Assembly (NCBI GenBank): GCA_021813325.1
Contig: JAKALA010000025.1
Location: 1-49,159 of the forward strand
Reading direction: 5' to 3'
Length of the DNA stretch: 49,159 nucleotides
Source: a bacterium
Lineage (GTDB): Bacteria > Verrucomicrobiota > Verrucomicrobiia > Limisphaerales > UBA11358
How positions within the stretch are numbered: the first letter of the stretch is position 1; the number at the start of each line of letters is the position of its first letter. This document shows positions 35,974 through 45,357 of the stretch, in pieces. The notes beneath the pieces are model-generated. The model made no database searches, was not told the origin of the DNA, and saw nothing but the letters and a program-made list of their open reading frames with translations. Position numbers and translations under genes: made by a program.

Positions 35974-36891
35974 ATGAAAACATTCGCTAATTATCTGTTT
36001 GCCGTTGGCGTGATTGCCAGCTTGACGCTGGCCGCACAATCCCAGCCGATTCAGCAAGTCTGGCTGGACGACCGTGTGGCTGTCACCGTCCCGGTTGCGA
36101 CCAACCGCGTCACCACCATCAGTTTTCCAAGCCCGATTGACGCCATTGACGGCGCGGGCATTACCGTGGACGGAAAAACACCTGGGCTTTTCCAACTTGC
36201 CCACGCCAAAGGTTCGGCATTTCTTTCCGTCCGCGCAATTTTCCCCAAAGCCTCCGCCAATCTCAATGTCCGGTGGAACGAACACACCTACGTCTTCGAG
36301 TTGATCGAAAGCAACGCGCCGGTGCTCTCGCTCAACATGGCGACGTTGCCAACGCCGGAAGAAACCGGCGCTGGCCGTGCGCCCGAAGTCAGCCCATTGA
36401 AATTGTTGTCGTTGCTGGACAAAGCCAAAGCCTTTCCATTGCTCAAAGCGCAGCAGCCAGAAAGCGTCGCCGACGTCGGTTTTACCACCTACGACGGCAA
36501 GCCGCTTGTCAGCGATTTCAATGATTATGAAATCCAGATTGAAGAAGCATTTCGGTTCAACGCCGAGGACACGCTGGTGTTTCGTGCCGCCATTACAAAC
36601 GAGACGGACACGCCGCTGATTTATCAGCCGGACAGCTTCACTCTGCGCGCGGGCAATCGCCTTTATCCCCAATCCATCAGCGATGCCAGCGGCACAGTTT
36701 CGCCCAAAGGCCGGAGCATTGTTTATTTCGCCATCACCGGCACGCCGGATGGCGGGCGAAACAATCTGTCGCTGAAAAATCAATTCACCGTGCTGGTGAA
36801 CCGGCTGTCGCCGCCAGCGCCACCACCGCTCGTTGTCGTCACCACCAATGCACCCGTGCGTCCCATCCGTTCACCCAGAGGTCAGCCATGA
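35974..36891 (+). CDS. VirB9/TrbG-like outer-membrane core protein
   Basis: A 305-residue exported protein with a signal peptide (MKTFANYLFAVGVIASLTLAAQ) and an N-terminal beta-rich part with the VirB9-like stretch VWLDDRVAVTVPVATNRVTTISFP. A C-terminal beta domain (DTLVFRAAITNETDTPLIYQPDSFTLRAG) follows. It should join VirB7 and VirB10 in the core complex. Its stop overlaps the VirB10-like start at 36888. Confidence 0.75.
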   Translation: MKTFANYLFAVGVIASLTLAAQSQPIQQVWLDDRVAVTVPVATNRVTTISFPSPIDAIDGAGITVDGKTPGLFQLAHAKGSAFLSVRAIFPKASANLNVRWNEHTYVFELIESNAPVLSLNMATLPTPEETGAGRAPEVSPLKLLSLLDKAKAFPLLKAQQPESVADVGFTTYDGKPLVSDFNDYEIQIEEAFRFNAEDTLVFRAAITNETDTPLIYQPDSFTLRAGNRLYPQSISDASGTVSPKGRSIVYFAITGTPDGGRNNLSLKNQFTVLVNRLSPPAPPPLVVVTTNAPVRPIRSPRGQP

Positions 36892-37955
36892 AACCGCGCG
36901 ATTTTCTTAATTTTCTCAAAACCAAGAGCGGCAAACTCGTCGTCTTCGGCGCGCTGTTCGCCGCCGGACTGACCATTTTCAGTGTCCTACGCCAACATCA
37001 CACGCCCGCCGAGGTTGCCGCCACGCCCCTGGCCACCAACAGTGTCAGCGGCCAGCCCGAAGTGGTGCAAACCGTGGTGCGCCCCATGCAGCCGTTTAAT
37101 CCGCCGCAGCCCAAATCATCCTCGACGCCGCCAATACCCGCGACCGGGATGACCAATCCGGCAATTGCCAGTCCTTCACCTCAACCGTTGCCAAATGTTC
37201 CGCCGCATCAAACTGAATCGCTCACCCCCATCAGCCTTTTTGCCGACAGCACGGCGGGCGCTGCCCGTCCGAAAAAATTGAGCGCGGTTTATGCGCCGTT
37301 CGGACGACTGATCCCCTGTGAAACGGTTATTACGGTGGATTCGGCTTCAATGGAGACGCCCATCGTCGGCCTCGTCACCGAGAACATCTATTATGGCAGC
37401 AGGCTGATTATCCCGGCGGGCACGGAAGTTCACGGCATGGCGCAGACCGACCGGCAGCGCGACCGCATCTCCACCAGCACCAGTTGGAAACTGGTCTGGC
37501 AGGACGGCGAGGAATTGAACCTTAAAGCCGTGGCGCTGGACCGCGAGTTCGACAATGAGACGAATCAATCCGGCTGGGCGATCACCGATGGCAGCGCCGG
37601 TCTGCGCGGTGAAGTCATCAAGTCGGACAATTACGCCGACGTCAAACTGTTTGCCGCCACGTTTCTTTCCGGCGCAGCCGGCTCATTGACCGAACAGCAA
37701 CAAACGCTTTTGGGTTCCATGCCCGCTCCGACTCTGGGCAATGCGCCGCTTCAAGGCGCGCAAGCCGTGCTGCAAACCTACGCGCAACAGATTTACAATT
37801 CGATTCAAAAGAATGGGTTCTACGTTCGCGTGCCGAGCGGAAAACAATTTTACCTCTACGTCCTGCAAACCATTGACCGCGCCGACGCCTCGTTCGGCGG
37901 GATCGGTCTGGTTGAAGAAACGGACGCACAACCCGCAACCACTCCCAAACGATGA
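36888..37955 (+). CDS. VirB10/TrbI-like core protein
   Basis: A 355-residue protein. One N-terminal membrane segment (about 16-35, LVVFGALFAAGLTIFSVL), a proline-rich periplasmic spacer (about 55-125), then the VirB10 beta-barrel domain with YAPFGRLIPCETVITVDS and SRLIIPAGTEVHGMAQ, the usual family motifs. Shorter than IncP TrbI (about 463 residues). It spans the envelope and links inner and outer parts of the channel. Confidence 0.9.
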   Translation: MKPRDFLNFLKTKSGKLVVFGALFAAGLTIFSVLRQHHTPAEVAATPLATNSVSGQPEVVQTVVRPMQPFNPPQPKSSSTPPIPATGMTNPAIASPSPQPLPNVPPHQTESLTPISLFADSTAGAARPKKLSAVYAPFGRLIPCETVITVDSASMETPIVGLVTENIYYGSRLIIPAGTEVHGMAQTDRQRDRISTSTSWKLVWQDGEELNLKAVALDREFDNETNQSGWAITDGSAGLRGEVIKSDNYADVKLFAATFLSGAAGSLTEQQQTLLGSMPAPTLGNAPLQGAQAVLQTYAQQIYNSIQKNGFYVRVPSGKQFYLYVLQTIDRADASFGGIGLVEETDAQPATTPKR

Positions 37956-38545
37956 AAATACTCCGCTTCATTCCCTTGATATTCCTCACCGCGTGCTCGA
38001 CCACGCCCAAGCTCGCGTTGCAACCACAACAACCGCCGCCAACGGTGGATAATTCCGCCGTGCGCTTTCCTGAAATGGTCCGCGCCTACCATGTCGGGCG
38101 CTATGCCGATCCCAACGACGACCTGGTAATGCACGAGCAGCACGTCGTTTATCGCGTCGAGGAAAACACCCGATGGGATTTGCGGCCCTTGCGGGCGATC
38201 ACCTTCGGCGGCGCTGTTGTCCTCCCCACGGAATCCACGCCGCGCGACGCCGCGTTCAGTCCTTTGCCGGTCAATGACGCGGTGTTGGCGGAAATCAACG
38301 CCCAAAAACTGGCTACCGTTCAAATCATGTTGGAAGCCCGAACCCTGTCGGCGGCATTGGCGCAGTTTCAAGCCGCGTTGCAGCAGACCAAAACCAATTT
38401 GCAGGAAACGGCGGTGTTGCGCGTCGCGGTGATGCAAATGAAAAAACGGCTGGACGTGCTCGAAACCACGCAAGCGCAGGCACCGCAGCCATTGCCGCCA
38501 CTCAATTCTCCGACCAACGAAACGCCAGAATCATTGAGTCCATAA
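37952..38545 (+). CDS. lipoprotein, last part of secretion operon
   Basis: A 197-residue protein with a lipoprotein signal (lipobox LTAC, Cys at about 15), an N-terminal soluble part, and a coiled-coil-like C-terminal region (KLATVQIMLEARTLSAAL ... VAVMQMKKRLDVLE) before a Pro/Asn tail. It overlaps the VirB10-like gene by four bases. A surface-exclusion, scaffold or core-associated role is possible. Confidence 0.7.
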   Translation: MKILRFIPLIFLTACSTTPKLALQPQQPPPTVDNSAVRFPEMVRAYHVGRYADPNDDLVMHEQHVVYRVEENTRWDLRPLRAITFGGAVVLPTESTPRDAAFSPLPVNDAVLAEINAQKLATVQIMLEARTLSAALAQFQAALQQTKTNLQETAVLRVAVMQMKKRLDVLETTQAQAPQPLPPLNSPTNETPESLSP

Positions 38546-38612
38546 AGACACTTTGTCAGCGCAACCGCGCCGGCAATTCAACAAAACAACATGAACAAAT
38601 AACATCAAATAT

Positions 38613-39032
38613 ATGAGCACAACCAAAACCAGAAATCCTCCGGCCAATGGCGCTGCCGCCGATGCGGCTACACCCAACGAAAACCGTTATCAGCGGACGA
38701 ACGCGGAGGCCGAAGCCAAAATAAACGATTGGATCAAAAACAATCCGAAGAATTGGGACTACATCAAGGCCATGCCGCGCGACCGGCTGGAACGCACCGT
38801 CGTCTTGAATGAAGTCCGGCACGTAGAGCGGCGGCAATACGTGGACACCAACGCGCTGCAAAACGTCAAAAACAACCCTGACCTGAAGGCGGCCTACGAC
38901 GTTCTCTTGAAGGATGTGCCCGAAGACAAGCGCGATGAAGTCATCGTCAGCATGGAACGTGAAAAGTGGTTGAACAAGAAAACGCAATCACAACCACAGA
39001 CCCAAACCAGACGGGAAGGGGTCAGAGTTTGA
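38613..39032 (+). CDS. hypothetical protein
   Basis: A 139-residue acidic/basic mixed protein without signal or membrane segment. Segments NDWIKNNPKNWDYIKAMPRDRLERTV and DLKAAYDVLLKDVPEDKRDEV look like two small helical units. It follows the secretion operon and ends 13 bp before a hairpin at 39045, so it is probably its last gene. Confidence 0.6.
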   Translation: MSTTKTRNPPANGAAADAATPNENRYQRTNAEAEAKINDWIKNNPKNWDYIKAMPRDRLERTVVLNEVRHVERRQYVDTNALQNVKNNPDLKAAYDVLLKDVPEDKRDEVIVSMEREKWLNKKTQSQPQTQTRREGVRV

Positions 39033-39362
39033 CCGTTCGTTGCTGTCGGTCTGGCTCCACTAAAAAAACCAGACCGACTTTATTAGACGGAGCAAATAAG
39101 TTTTTTGTTACAACGAGAGGTCTCCACTCATGGGCATTAAAGATGCTTACAATAAGTCATTGGCCGTTGTGCGGCGTGTTTATGAACACCCGTGGTCAGT
39201 TTGGCGTTTGCCGTGGCAAGTTTCTGGACATTTACATTCAGGAGCAAAGCAATCGTCGTTGCCTTCATCGCTGTATCCCCGTCGTAGGAGAAAAAACTTT
39301 CAAGTGCCCCCGTTTTGGCATTCACCGATGCAAAAAGGCACGCGGAGGTTGAGGAGGTTGAA
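39033..39362. other. intergenic region after secretion operon
   Basis: A 330-bp gap. It begins with a perfect 10-bp hairpin (39045-39078) and otherwise shows no convincing gene. The next operon (39363 onward) probably has its own promoter here, but none is clear by eye. Confidence 0.4.
39045..39078 (+). terminator. hairpin at end of secretion operon
   Basis: GTCGGTCTGG (39045-39054) pairs perfectly with CCAGACCGAC (39069-39078) across a 14-base A-rich loop, followed by TTTATT. A rho-independent terminator is likely, though the T-run is short. Confidence 0.5.
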
Positions 39363-39725
39363 ATGGGCAGTGGCATACCTCCCCGGAATCCGATTGGCCG
39401 GAATGTTTCCCGGTTGCGCTCCGAACAAAGCTGGTCACAGGAGTATCTCGCAACGCAGATGCAACTCAAGGGCGTGGATGTCAGCCGTGACATGCTCGCC
39501 CGCGTGAAGTTGTGCATTACCAGGGTCAATCTCGAATTTCTGTTGGGTCTGCAACGGGTGTTCCGTCTTCCCGTCGTCCGCTTTTTCTCAAAACACGTTC
39601 AAGACCTCGACGCCTTTTATACCCAACACCCCGGCGTGCCATTGCCCGAACCTGACCCGCCAAAGAAGCCAAAGAAACGGCGGCGCAAATGCCAAAAGTT
39701 GACAAAACGGCGAAAACCGCGTTAG
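39363..39725 (+). CDS. XRE-like DNA-binding protein
   Basis: A 120-residue protein from ATG 39363. It has a helix-turn-helix core (about 10-65: NPIGRNVSRLRSEQSWSQEYLATQMQLKGVDVSRDMLARVKL), then a loop, and a very basic tail (PKKPKKRRRKCQKLTKRRKP). Its end overlaps the start of the methylase-helicase gene by 37 bp in another frame. It may control that gene or the operator-bearing conjugation promoters. Confidence 0.75.
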   Translation: MGSGIPPRNPIGRNVSRLRSEQSWSQEYLATQMQLKGVDVSRDMLARVKLCITRVNLEFLLGLQRVFRLPVVRFFSKHVQDLDAFYTQHPGVPLPEPDPPKKPKKRRRKCQKLTKRRKPR

Positions 39726-42700
39726 ACAATCAGTTGGAACTATTCAGTCTCAACCGGCGTTATGAACACATTGACTCAATACGGACGAATGGCCGAGAAA
39801 CACTGGCGCGAACATTGCCCCAAAATGGTGAACGCGTTGGAGGCGAAGGGGCAGTTGCAGGCGATGCTGCTGGAGGCCGAGGAGAAAACGAAGGACGAGA
39901 TGATCGAACTGACGCAGCAGTTCAGAAATCAGGGACTGACGGCGCAGCAGGCCCACGACCGCGCCTGGGAAATGGTGCGGGAGGAATACATCCTTCTGCC
40001 GCCCGAAGCGGAATAGAAGACCATTCTCCCAAAAATCTCGATTGTTACCGCATCACCGATGCTGACCGGCTGGGCGAAGGTGGTCTCAAACAGAAGTTCC
40101 AGCAAAACATCAAGGCGGTTGAAATCCTGCGGTTGCTCGATGCCGAGGAACGCCCGGCTTCGCCCGACGAGAAGGCTGCGTTGGTCAAATACGTCGGCTG
40201 GGGCGCGATGCCCCAGGTGTTCGACGTGGACAGCGACAACTGGCGCAAGGAACAAATCCGGCTTTCCGAAATTCTGTCCGACGAGGAACACCGCTCCGCC
40301 CGCGCCACCACGCTCAATGCCCATTACACTTCGCCGACGGTCATTCGTGCCATGTATCAGGCGGCGCAGCGTTTCGGATTTCTTGGCGGGAACATTTTAG
40401 AACCGGCGTCCGGCATCGGCCATTTCATCGGCCTCATGCCGGAGGAAATGCTCCGGCTATCCACCGTCACCGGCGTCGAAATTGATCCGTTGACGGCGCG
40501 CATTGCTCGCGCACTGTATCCCGACGCCGACATCAAGCCGGAGCCGTTTGAAAAATCAAAACTCGCGGACGAATCGTTTGACCTGGCAATCTCCAATGTT
40601 CCCTTTGGCGATTACGCCGTCCATGACCCGCGTTGGAACGATTTCAAATTTCCCATTCACGATTATTTCTTCGCCGCCGCGCTCGACAAGGTGCGGCCGG
40701 GCGGCCTGCTCATGTTTGTCACATCGCGGCATACGCTCGACAAGCAGGATGCAACCTTGCGCGAATTACTTGGTGCCCGAACGGAGTTCCTTGGCGCAAT
40801 CCGCCTGCCCAACACTGCCTTCAAGAAAAATGCCGGCACGGAAGTCACGACCGACATCGTGATGCTCCGCAAACTGCGCGCGGGTGAATCACCGCGTGGC
40901 CCGGCGTGGAAATCATCCGTTCATTTTGCCAATGACCGCAAAGAGGAATTTTTCATCAACGAATACTTCGCCACGCATCCCCACATGATGCTTGGCACCA
41001 TGCGGCTGGCGCGCGGCATGTATCGGCAGGGCGAGCCGGTCTTGGTGCCGGATGACCGGGAGTTGGCCGATGCGCTGGCTCAAACGATTGCCCGGCTGCC
41101 ACAAAATATCTACCAAGCCCAAACAACTGCCGTTACCAAAAAAACTTTCGATCCCTCCATCCCCGCCCCGGAGGACATCAAGCCCAATGCCTATTGCGTT
41201 CACGAGGACGGGCGGCTTTGCCTCAATGAAGACGGCGTTTTGCGACCGTTGGATGATTTGCCAGTCGAGACACGCTCACGCATCCGGCGGTTGATTGACG
41301 TGCGCAACGCCGTGCGCGTTTGTTTGCGCTCACAACTCGACGGTAGCAGCGAAGAACCAGTCGCCGACGCGCGCTTTCAACTTAATCTGGTCTATGACCG
41401 TTTTGTTGCCCGTTTTGGCGCGATCAATGCGCCGGTCAACCAGCGGGCATTCTTTGGCGACCCGGATTTACCGTTGTTGCTGTCGCTGGAAAATTACAAT
41501 GATGAGACGAGAGTTGCGGCCAAAGCGTCCATCTTCCGCGAACGCACCATTCACCACAAGCAAGCTGTCGAATCCGCTGGCACGCCCAAGGAAGCGTTGC
41601 TTGTCACGCTGAATGAAAAAGGCCGCGTGGATTTGGAACACATGGCCGGTCTGCTCAACAGACCTGTCCAAGAAATCCTGCCCGATTTGAAGGGAATGGT
41701 TTTTCTCAATCCGTTGTCGAAACAATGGGAGACAGAAGATCAATACCTGTCGGGCAACGTCCGCGAGAAGTTAGTTGCGGCGGACACGGCCAGCGTTGGC
41801 GACCACCGTTTTCACGAAAACGTCGAGGCGTTGAAATCGGTGCTGCCGCAGGATTTGCCCGCCACCGAAATTGACGTGCGACTGGGCGCATCCTGGCTGC
41901 CGCCTTCCGACGTGCAGCAGTTCACCCATGAATTGCTCGGCATTCCGTCGGGCGTTGAAGTCGGCCACATCCACGCGCTCGGTTCTTGGCATCTCACCGC
42001 CAATTGGGAGGCCAAGGGCGCGACCGCAAACACGACCGATTGGGGAACCAACCGTTACACAGCATTGGAGTTGATTGAGGAAACGCTGAACCTCAAAACG
42101 CCCACTGTTTATGATTACGTGGACAAGAAGCCCGTCATCAACGCGCAGGCAACCGAGGCCGCGCGCGAAAAGCAGGAACGCATTAAGGAACGGTTTGCGA
42201 AATGGATTTGGCAGGATGACGAGCGCCGCGAACGGCTCGTGCGGCTTTACAATGACACATTCAATCACAGCCGGGTCCGCACGTTCAACGGCGAGCACCT
42301 GACGTTGCCCGGCGCAAGTGCGGCCATTCAGTTGCAATTGCACCAAAAAGCCGGAGTCTGGCGGATTTTGCAGACTGACAATACCTTGCTCGGCCACGTC
42401 GTCGGCGCGGGCAAGACCTTCACAATGGTTGCTTCCGCGATGGAATTGAAACGGTTGAAGCTGGCCAGCAAGCCGATGTTCACCGTTCCCAATCACATGC
42501 TCGGCCAGTTCTCAACCGAATTGCTCATGTTGTATCCCGGCGCAAACATCCTCGTGGCCGGCAAGGAGGATTTCGAGTCAAAGAACCGCAAAAAATTGTT
42601 CAGCCGCATCGCCACCGGCAATTGGGATGCCGTCATCGTCACGCACTCCGGCTTCGAGCGCATTCCGCTGGCGCGGGAAACTCAGGAGCGTTTCTTCAAG

Positions 42701-44833
42701 GAGCAGTTGGCGGAACTGGAAAAAATCAAACGCGAACACGCCGACCCGGACAACCGCCGCTTGGTGAAAGAACTGGAAAAAGCCAAGAAACGGCTGGAGG
42801 CCAAACTCGAAGATTTGGCCGCTACTCATAAGAAGGACAACACGCTGACGTTTGAAGAACTCGGCGTGGACCGGCTGTTCGTGGACGAGGCGCACTATTT
42901 CAAAAACCTGTTCTACGTCTCCAAGATGACGCGCATCGCTGGTCTGCCGCAGACGGCCAGTGAACGCGCGTTTGATATGTTCCTGAAAGTCCGGCATATT
43001 CAGTCCGTCAACGGAGGTGGGGGTGTGGTTTTTGCCACCGGCACGCCCATCGCCAACAGCATGGCCGAAATGTTCACCATGCAGCGGTATCTTCAGCCGC
43101 AGGATTTACAAAAACACAATCTGCATCACTTCGACGGCTGGGCGGCAACCTTCGGTGAGCCGGTGACGGCAATGGAACTTTCCCCGGACGGCGCGGGCTA
43201 TCGGCTCAACACGCGCTTTGCCCGGTTCGTCAATGTGCCGGAGCTGATGCAGATTTTCCGGCAGACGGCGGACGTGCAGACCGCGCAGATGCTCAACCTC
43301 AAGCGTCCGAAACTGGAAGGGGAAAAGCCCGCCATCCGCAACGCCCCCGCTTCGCGGGAATTGAAGGAATTTGTCGAGGGTCTGGCCAGACGGGCGGAGG
43401 CGTTAAGAACCGGGCGCGTTGACCCGCGTGAAGACAATATGCTCAAAATCACCACCGAAGGCCGCAAGGCCGCGCTGGATTTACGTCTGATGAAACCCGG
43501 CCTGCCGGATGACCCGCAGAGCAAGGTCAATCTCGCAGTGGAAAACATTCTTCGCATTTGGGAAGCAACCAGAGATGACCGCCTGACCCAACTGGTCTTC
43601 TGCGATTTGTCCACACCACAAGACCGGGGCTTTTCCGTTTATCGGGACATGGCCGATAAATTGAAATGTCTGGGTGTCCCTGAAAATGAAATTGCCTTCA
43701 TTCAAGATTACGACGCCGACAATGCGAAGCTGGCCTTGTTCCGTTCGGTGCGCGAAGGAAAAGTCCGCGTGCTTTTCGGCAGCACGCAAAAAATGGGTTC
43801 AGGAACGAACGTGCAGGAACGGCTGATCGCCTTGCATCATCTGGATGCCCCGTGGCGGCCCGCCGACGTGGAGCAGCGCGAGGGGCGTATCTTGCGGCAG
43901 GGCAACAAGAATGCCAGCGTGCAGATTTACCGCTATGTCACCGAGGGCAGTTTCGATGCCTATATGTGGCAGACGTTGGAAACAAAGGCCAAGTTCATCG
44001 CCCAGGTGATGAGCGGCGACATGACGGTGCGCCGGCTGGAGGACATGGATTCCGCCGCGCTGACTTACGCCGAGGTCAAGGCCATCGCTTCCGGCAATCC
44101 GCTCGTCATTGAAAAGGCGCAGGTGGACGCTGAATTGATCCGGCTCAACCGGCTGCGTTCCGCCCACGCCGAGGAACAATATCGCATCCGCTCCAATCTG
44201 CGGCACGCGTGCGAGGAAGTGGAGAAGTGGACGGAGCGGCTGGCAAATCTGCGGGAGGATTTGAAATTACGACAGGATACGTCTGGCGACCAATTCCGCA
44301 TCAAGGTGGACGGACAGGTTTTGGACAATCGCGGCGTCGCCGGCGAATTGCTTTTGCGCCGGGCCGAGAAAATCAAATTCCGTCTCGGTGAGGACATTCG
44401 CATCGGCACGTTTGCCGGGTTCGATTTGTTCATCCGCGCCGGTTTCAACAACACCGCCGAACTGGTCTTGCGCGGTCAGAACAGTTACAGCACCCGCGTT
44501 ACCGACACGGCCTTGGGCACCATTCGTTCGCTCGAAGCCACCGCGCAGGGCTTCGAGGAACGCGCCGCGCGGCTGGAATCCGACATCAAGGATTCGCAAA
44601 AACGCGCGGTCGAGCTGGAGGCCAAAGTCGGTTCGCCCTTTGAGAAGGAGGAGCGGTATCACCTCCTGGTCAAACGCCAGTCTGAAATTGAGGAAAAACT
44701 TGATCTCACCAAAAACCAAGCACCCGCCCAAGCGGAGTCCGCTGCCGACGACGAGGTTGCCGAGGAAAAGTCACAGCGACAGACCCAAACGAAAACAGCC
44801 GGGCAAACCCGAAGGGCTGCGGTTCATGTATGA
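39689..44833 (+). CDS. adenine methylase / SNF2-type helicase fusion (DarB-like antirestriction protein)
   Basis: A 1714-residue multidomain protein, probably DNA modification and remodelling that protects the element in new hosts. N-terminus MPKVDKTAKTALDNQLELF, then a Gly/Arg/Asp-rich linker (about 35-110) and RITDADRLGEGGLKQKF. The methylase domain has LEPASGIGHFIG and SNVPFGDY (near 302) in place of NPPY, usual for this family. The helicase part has Walker A VVGAGKT (about 905), DEAH (about 1063), ATGTPIANS, and helicase C motifs FGSTQKMGSGTNVQERL and EQREGRILRQGNKN (about 1365-1410), followed by coiled coil. A second gene is nested in the linker (39762-40016). The start at 39689 overlaps the XRE-like gene; ALDNQLELF fits what I recall as the family N-terminus. 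Confidence 0.9.
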   Translation: MPKVDKTAKTALDNQLELFSLNRRYEHIDSIRTNGRETLARTLPQNGERVGGEGAVAGDAAGGRGENEGRDDRTDAAVQKSGTDGAAGPRPRLGNGAGGIHPSAARSGIEDHSPKNLDCYRITDADRLGEGGLKQKFQQNIKAVEILRLLDAEERPASPDEKAALVKYVGWGAMPQVFDVDSDNWRKEQIRLSEILSDEEHRSARATTLNAHYTSPTVIRAMYQAAQRFGFLGGNILEPASGIGHFIGLMPEEMLRLSTVTGVEIDPLTARIARALYPDADIKPEPFEKSKLADESFDLAISNVPFGDYAVHDPRWNDFKFPIHDYFFAAALDKVRPGGLLMFVTSRHTLDKQDATLRELLGARTEFLGAIRLPNTAFKKNAGTEVTTDIVMLRKLRAGESPRGPAWKSSVHFANDRKEEFFINEYFATHPHMMLGTMRLARGMYRQGEPVLVPDDRELADALAQTIARLPQNIYQAQTTAVTKKTFDPSIPAPEDIKPNAYCVHEDGRLCLNEDGVLRPLDDLPVETRSRIRRLIDVRNAVRVCLRSQLDGSSEEPVADARFQLNLVYDRFVARFGAINAPVNQRAFFGDPDLPLLLSLENYNDETRVAAKASIFRERTIHHKQAVESAGTPKEALLVTLNEKGRVDLEHMAGLLNRPVQEILPDLKGMVFLNPLSKQWETEDQYLSGNVREKLVAADTASVGDHRFHENVEALKSVLPQDLPATEIDVRLGASWLPPSDVQQFTHELLGIPSGVEVGHIHALGSWHLTANWEAKGATANTTDWGTNRYTALELIEETLNLKTPTVYDYVDKKPVINAQATEAAREKQERIKERFAKWIWQDDERRERLVRLYNDTFNHSRVRTFNGEHLTLPGASAAIQLQLHQKAGVWRILQTDNTLLGHVVGAGKTFTMVASAMELKRLKLASKPMFTVPNHMLGQFSTELLMLYPGANILVAGKEDFESKNRKKLFSRIATGNWDAVIVTHSGFERIPLARETQERFFKEQLAELEKIKREHADPDNRRLVKELEKAKKRLEAKLEDLAATHKKDNTLTFEELGVDRLFVDEAHYFKNLFYVSKMTRIAGLPQTASERAFDMFLKVRHIQSVNGGGGVVFATGTPIANSMAEMFTMQRYLQPQDLQKHNLHHFDGWAATFGEPVTAMELSPDGAGYRLNTRFARFVNVPELMQIFRQTADVQTAQMLNLKRPKLEGEKPAIRNAPASRELKEFVEGLARRAEALRTGRVDPREDNMLKITTEGRKAALDLRLMKPGLPDDPQSKVNLAVENILRIWEATRDDRLTQLVFCDLSTPQDRGFSVYRDMADKLKCLGVPENEIAFIQDYDADNAKLALFRSVREGKVRVLFGSTQKMGSGTNVQERLIALHHLDAPWRPADVEQREGRILRQGNKNASVQIYRYVTEGSFDAYMWQTLETKAKFIAQVMSGDMTVRRLEDMDSAALTYAEVKAIASGNPLVIEKAQVDAELIRLNRLRSAHAEEQYRIRSNLRHACEEVEKWTERLANLREDLKLRQDTSGDQFRIKVDGQVLDNRGVAGELLLRRAEKIKFRLGEDIRIGTFAGFDLFIRAGFNNTAELVLRGQNSYSTRVTDTALGTIRSLEATAQGFEERAARLESDIKDSQKRAVELEAKVGSPFEKEERYHLLVKRQSEIEEKLDLTKNQAPAQAESAADDEVAEEKSQRQTQTKTAGQTRRAAVHV
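39762..40016 (+). CDS. nested small conserved-looking protein
   Basis: An 84-residue protein in the +1 frame relative to the surrounding methylase-helicase gene, entirely inside its linker. The sequence MNTLTQYGRMAEKHWREHCP ... AWEMVREEYILLPPE looks like a real, well-ordered mobile-element protein, with an acidic C-terminus and ordinary composition. The overlapping frame is low-complexity, as expected where one frame is constrained by another. Function unknown. The alternative is that the large protein starts later and this gene simply precedes it, but its next in-frame ATG is far downstream near 40208. Confidence 0.65.
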   Translation: MNTLTQYGRMAEKHWREHCPKMVNALEAKGQLQAMLLEAEEKTKDEMIELTQQFRNQGLTAQQAHDRAWEMVREEYILLPPEAE

Positions 44834-45030
44834 ACGGTTTTAATCACAATTCGCCGGAGTGTCAGACGCTTGATGTAAAAAGCAGTGCTGTTGAATTGGG
44901 CGTCTGCGAAGAAACGGTGCGGCGACTGGTGCGGCGGAAGGTCTTGCCAAAGCTGCCGGGGTTGCGCCGAATTTTAATTCCTAAAGCAGAGCTTCAGCGA
45001 TATTTGGCCGCTCAAGGAAAATTCCAATAA
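44830..45030 (+). CDS. excisionase-like small HTH protein
   Basis: A 66-residue protein with a MerR/Xis-type winged helix (AVELGVCEETVRRLVRRKVLPKLPGLRRILIPKAELQRYL). Overlaps the methylase-helicase stop (ATGA). Small proteins of this kind direct excision by a tyrosine integrase. It lies 60 bp from the tRNA at the element's right edge, as recombination directionality factors often do. No integrase is visible in the window. Confidence 0.75.
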   Translation: MNGFNHNSPECQTLDVKSSAVELGVCEETVRRLVRRKVLPKLPGLRRILIPKAELQRYLAAQGKFQ

Positions 45031-45092
45031 ATCAGTTTTTTAGTTCTGTTATTGAAAATCTCCGTTGCTTCTGAAATTCTATTTCTCCTAGT

Positions 45093-45169
45093 GGGCCTGT
45101 AGCTCAATTGGTTAGAGCAGAGCACTCATAATGCTTCGGCTCCCGGTTCAAGTCCGGGCAGGCCCACCA
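45093..45169 (+). tRNA. tRNA with CAU anticodon (Met or Ile2)
   Basis: A 77-base complete tRNA. Acceptor stem GGGCCTG/CAGGCCC, D arm GCTC...GAGC, anticodon stem GAGCA/TGCTT around loop CTCATAA, T arm CCCGG-TTCAAGT-CCGGG, discriminator A and encoded CCA. CAU could be elongator Met or lysidine-modified Ile2. It may be carried by the element. Confidence 0.95.
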
Positions 45170-45276
45170 TTCCAAAAATTTTCACACTGGTTGACGGAGC
45201 AGAAAAATTCTGCTTTAATCTCTTGGGCGCGCGCCTTGTCGCCGCTCTGGACGATGACTGCTTCAAAACTCATAAA

Positions 45277-45298
45277 AAGTGGCCAAGAAGTGGCCAAG
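45277..45298. repeat. tandem 11-bp direct repeats near att boundary
   Basis: AAGTGGCCAAG occurs twice in tandem (45277-45287, 45288-45298), followed by an inverted partial copy (GCCACTT at 45306-45312). Repeats of this kind next to a broken tRNA suit integrase arm-type binding sites. Confidence 0.55.
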
Positions 45299-45357
45299 AA
45301 TTTTTGCCACTTCCAGAAGTGCCTGTAAATACGGCACGGAACGGGGCTTGACCCAAA

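Noticed and set aside
39137-39529. Minus-strand frame opposite the XRE-like gene
   Set aside because: The plus-strand gene has a clear helix-turn-helix and basic tail; the minus frame is its shadow.
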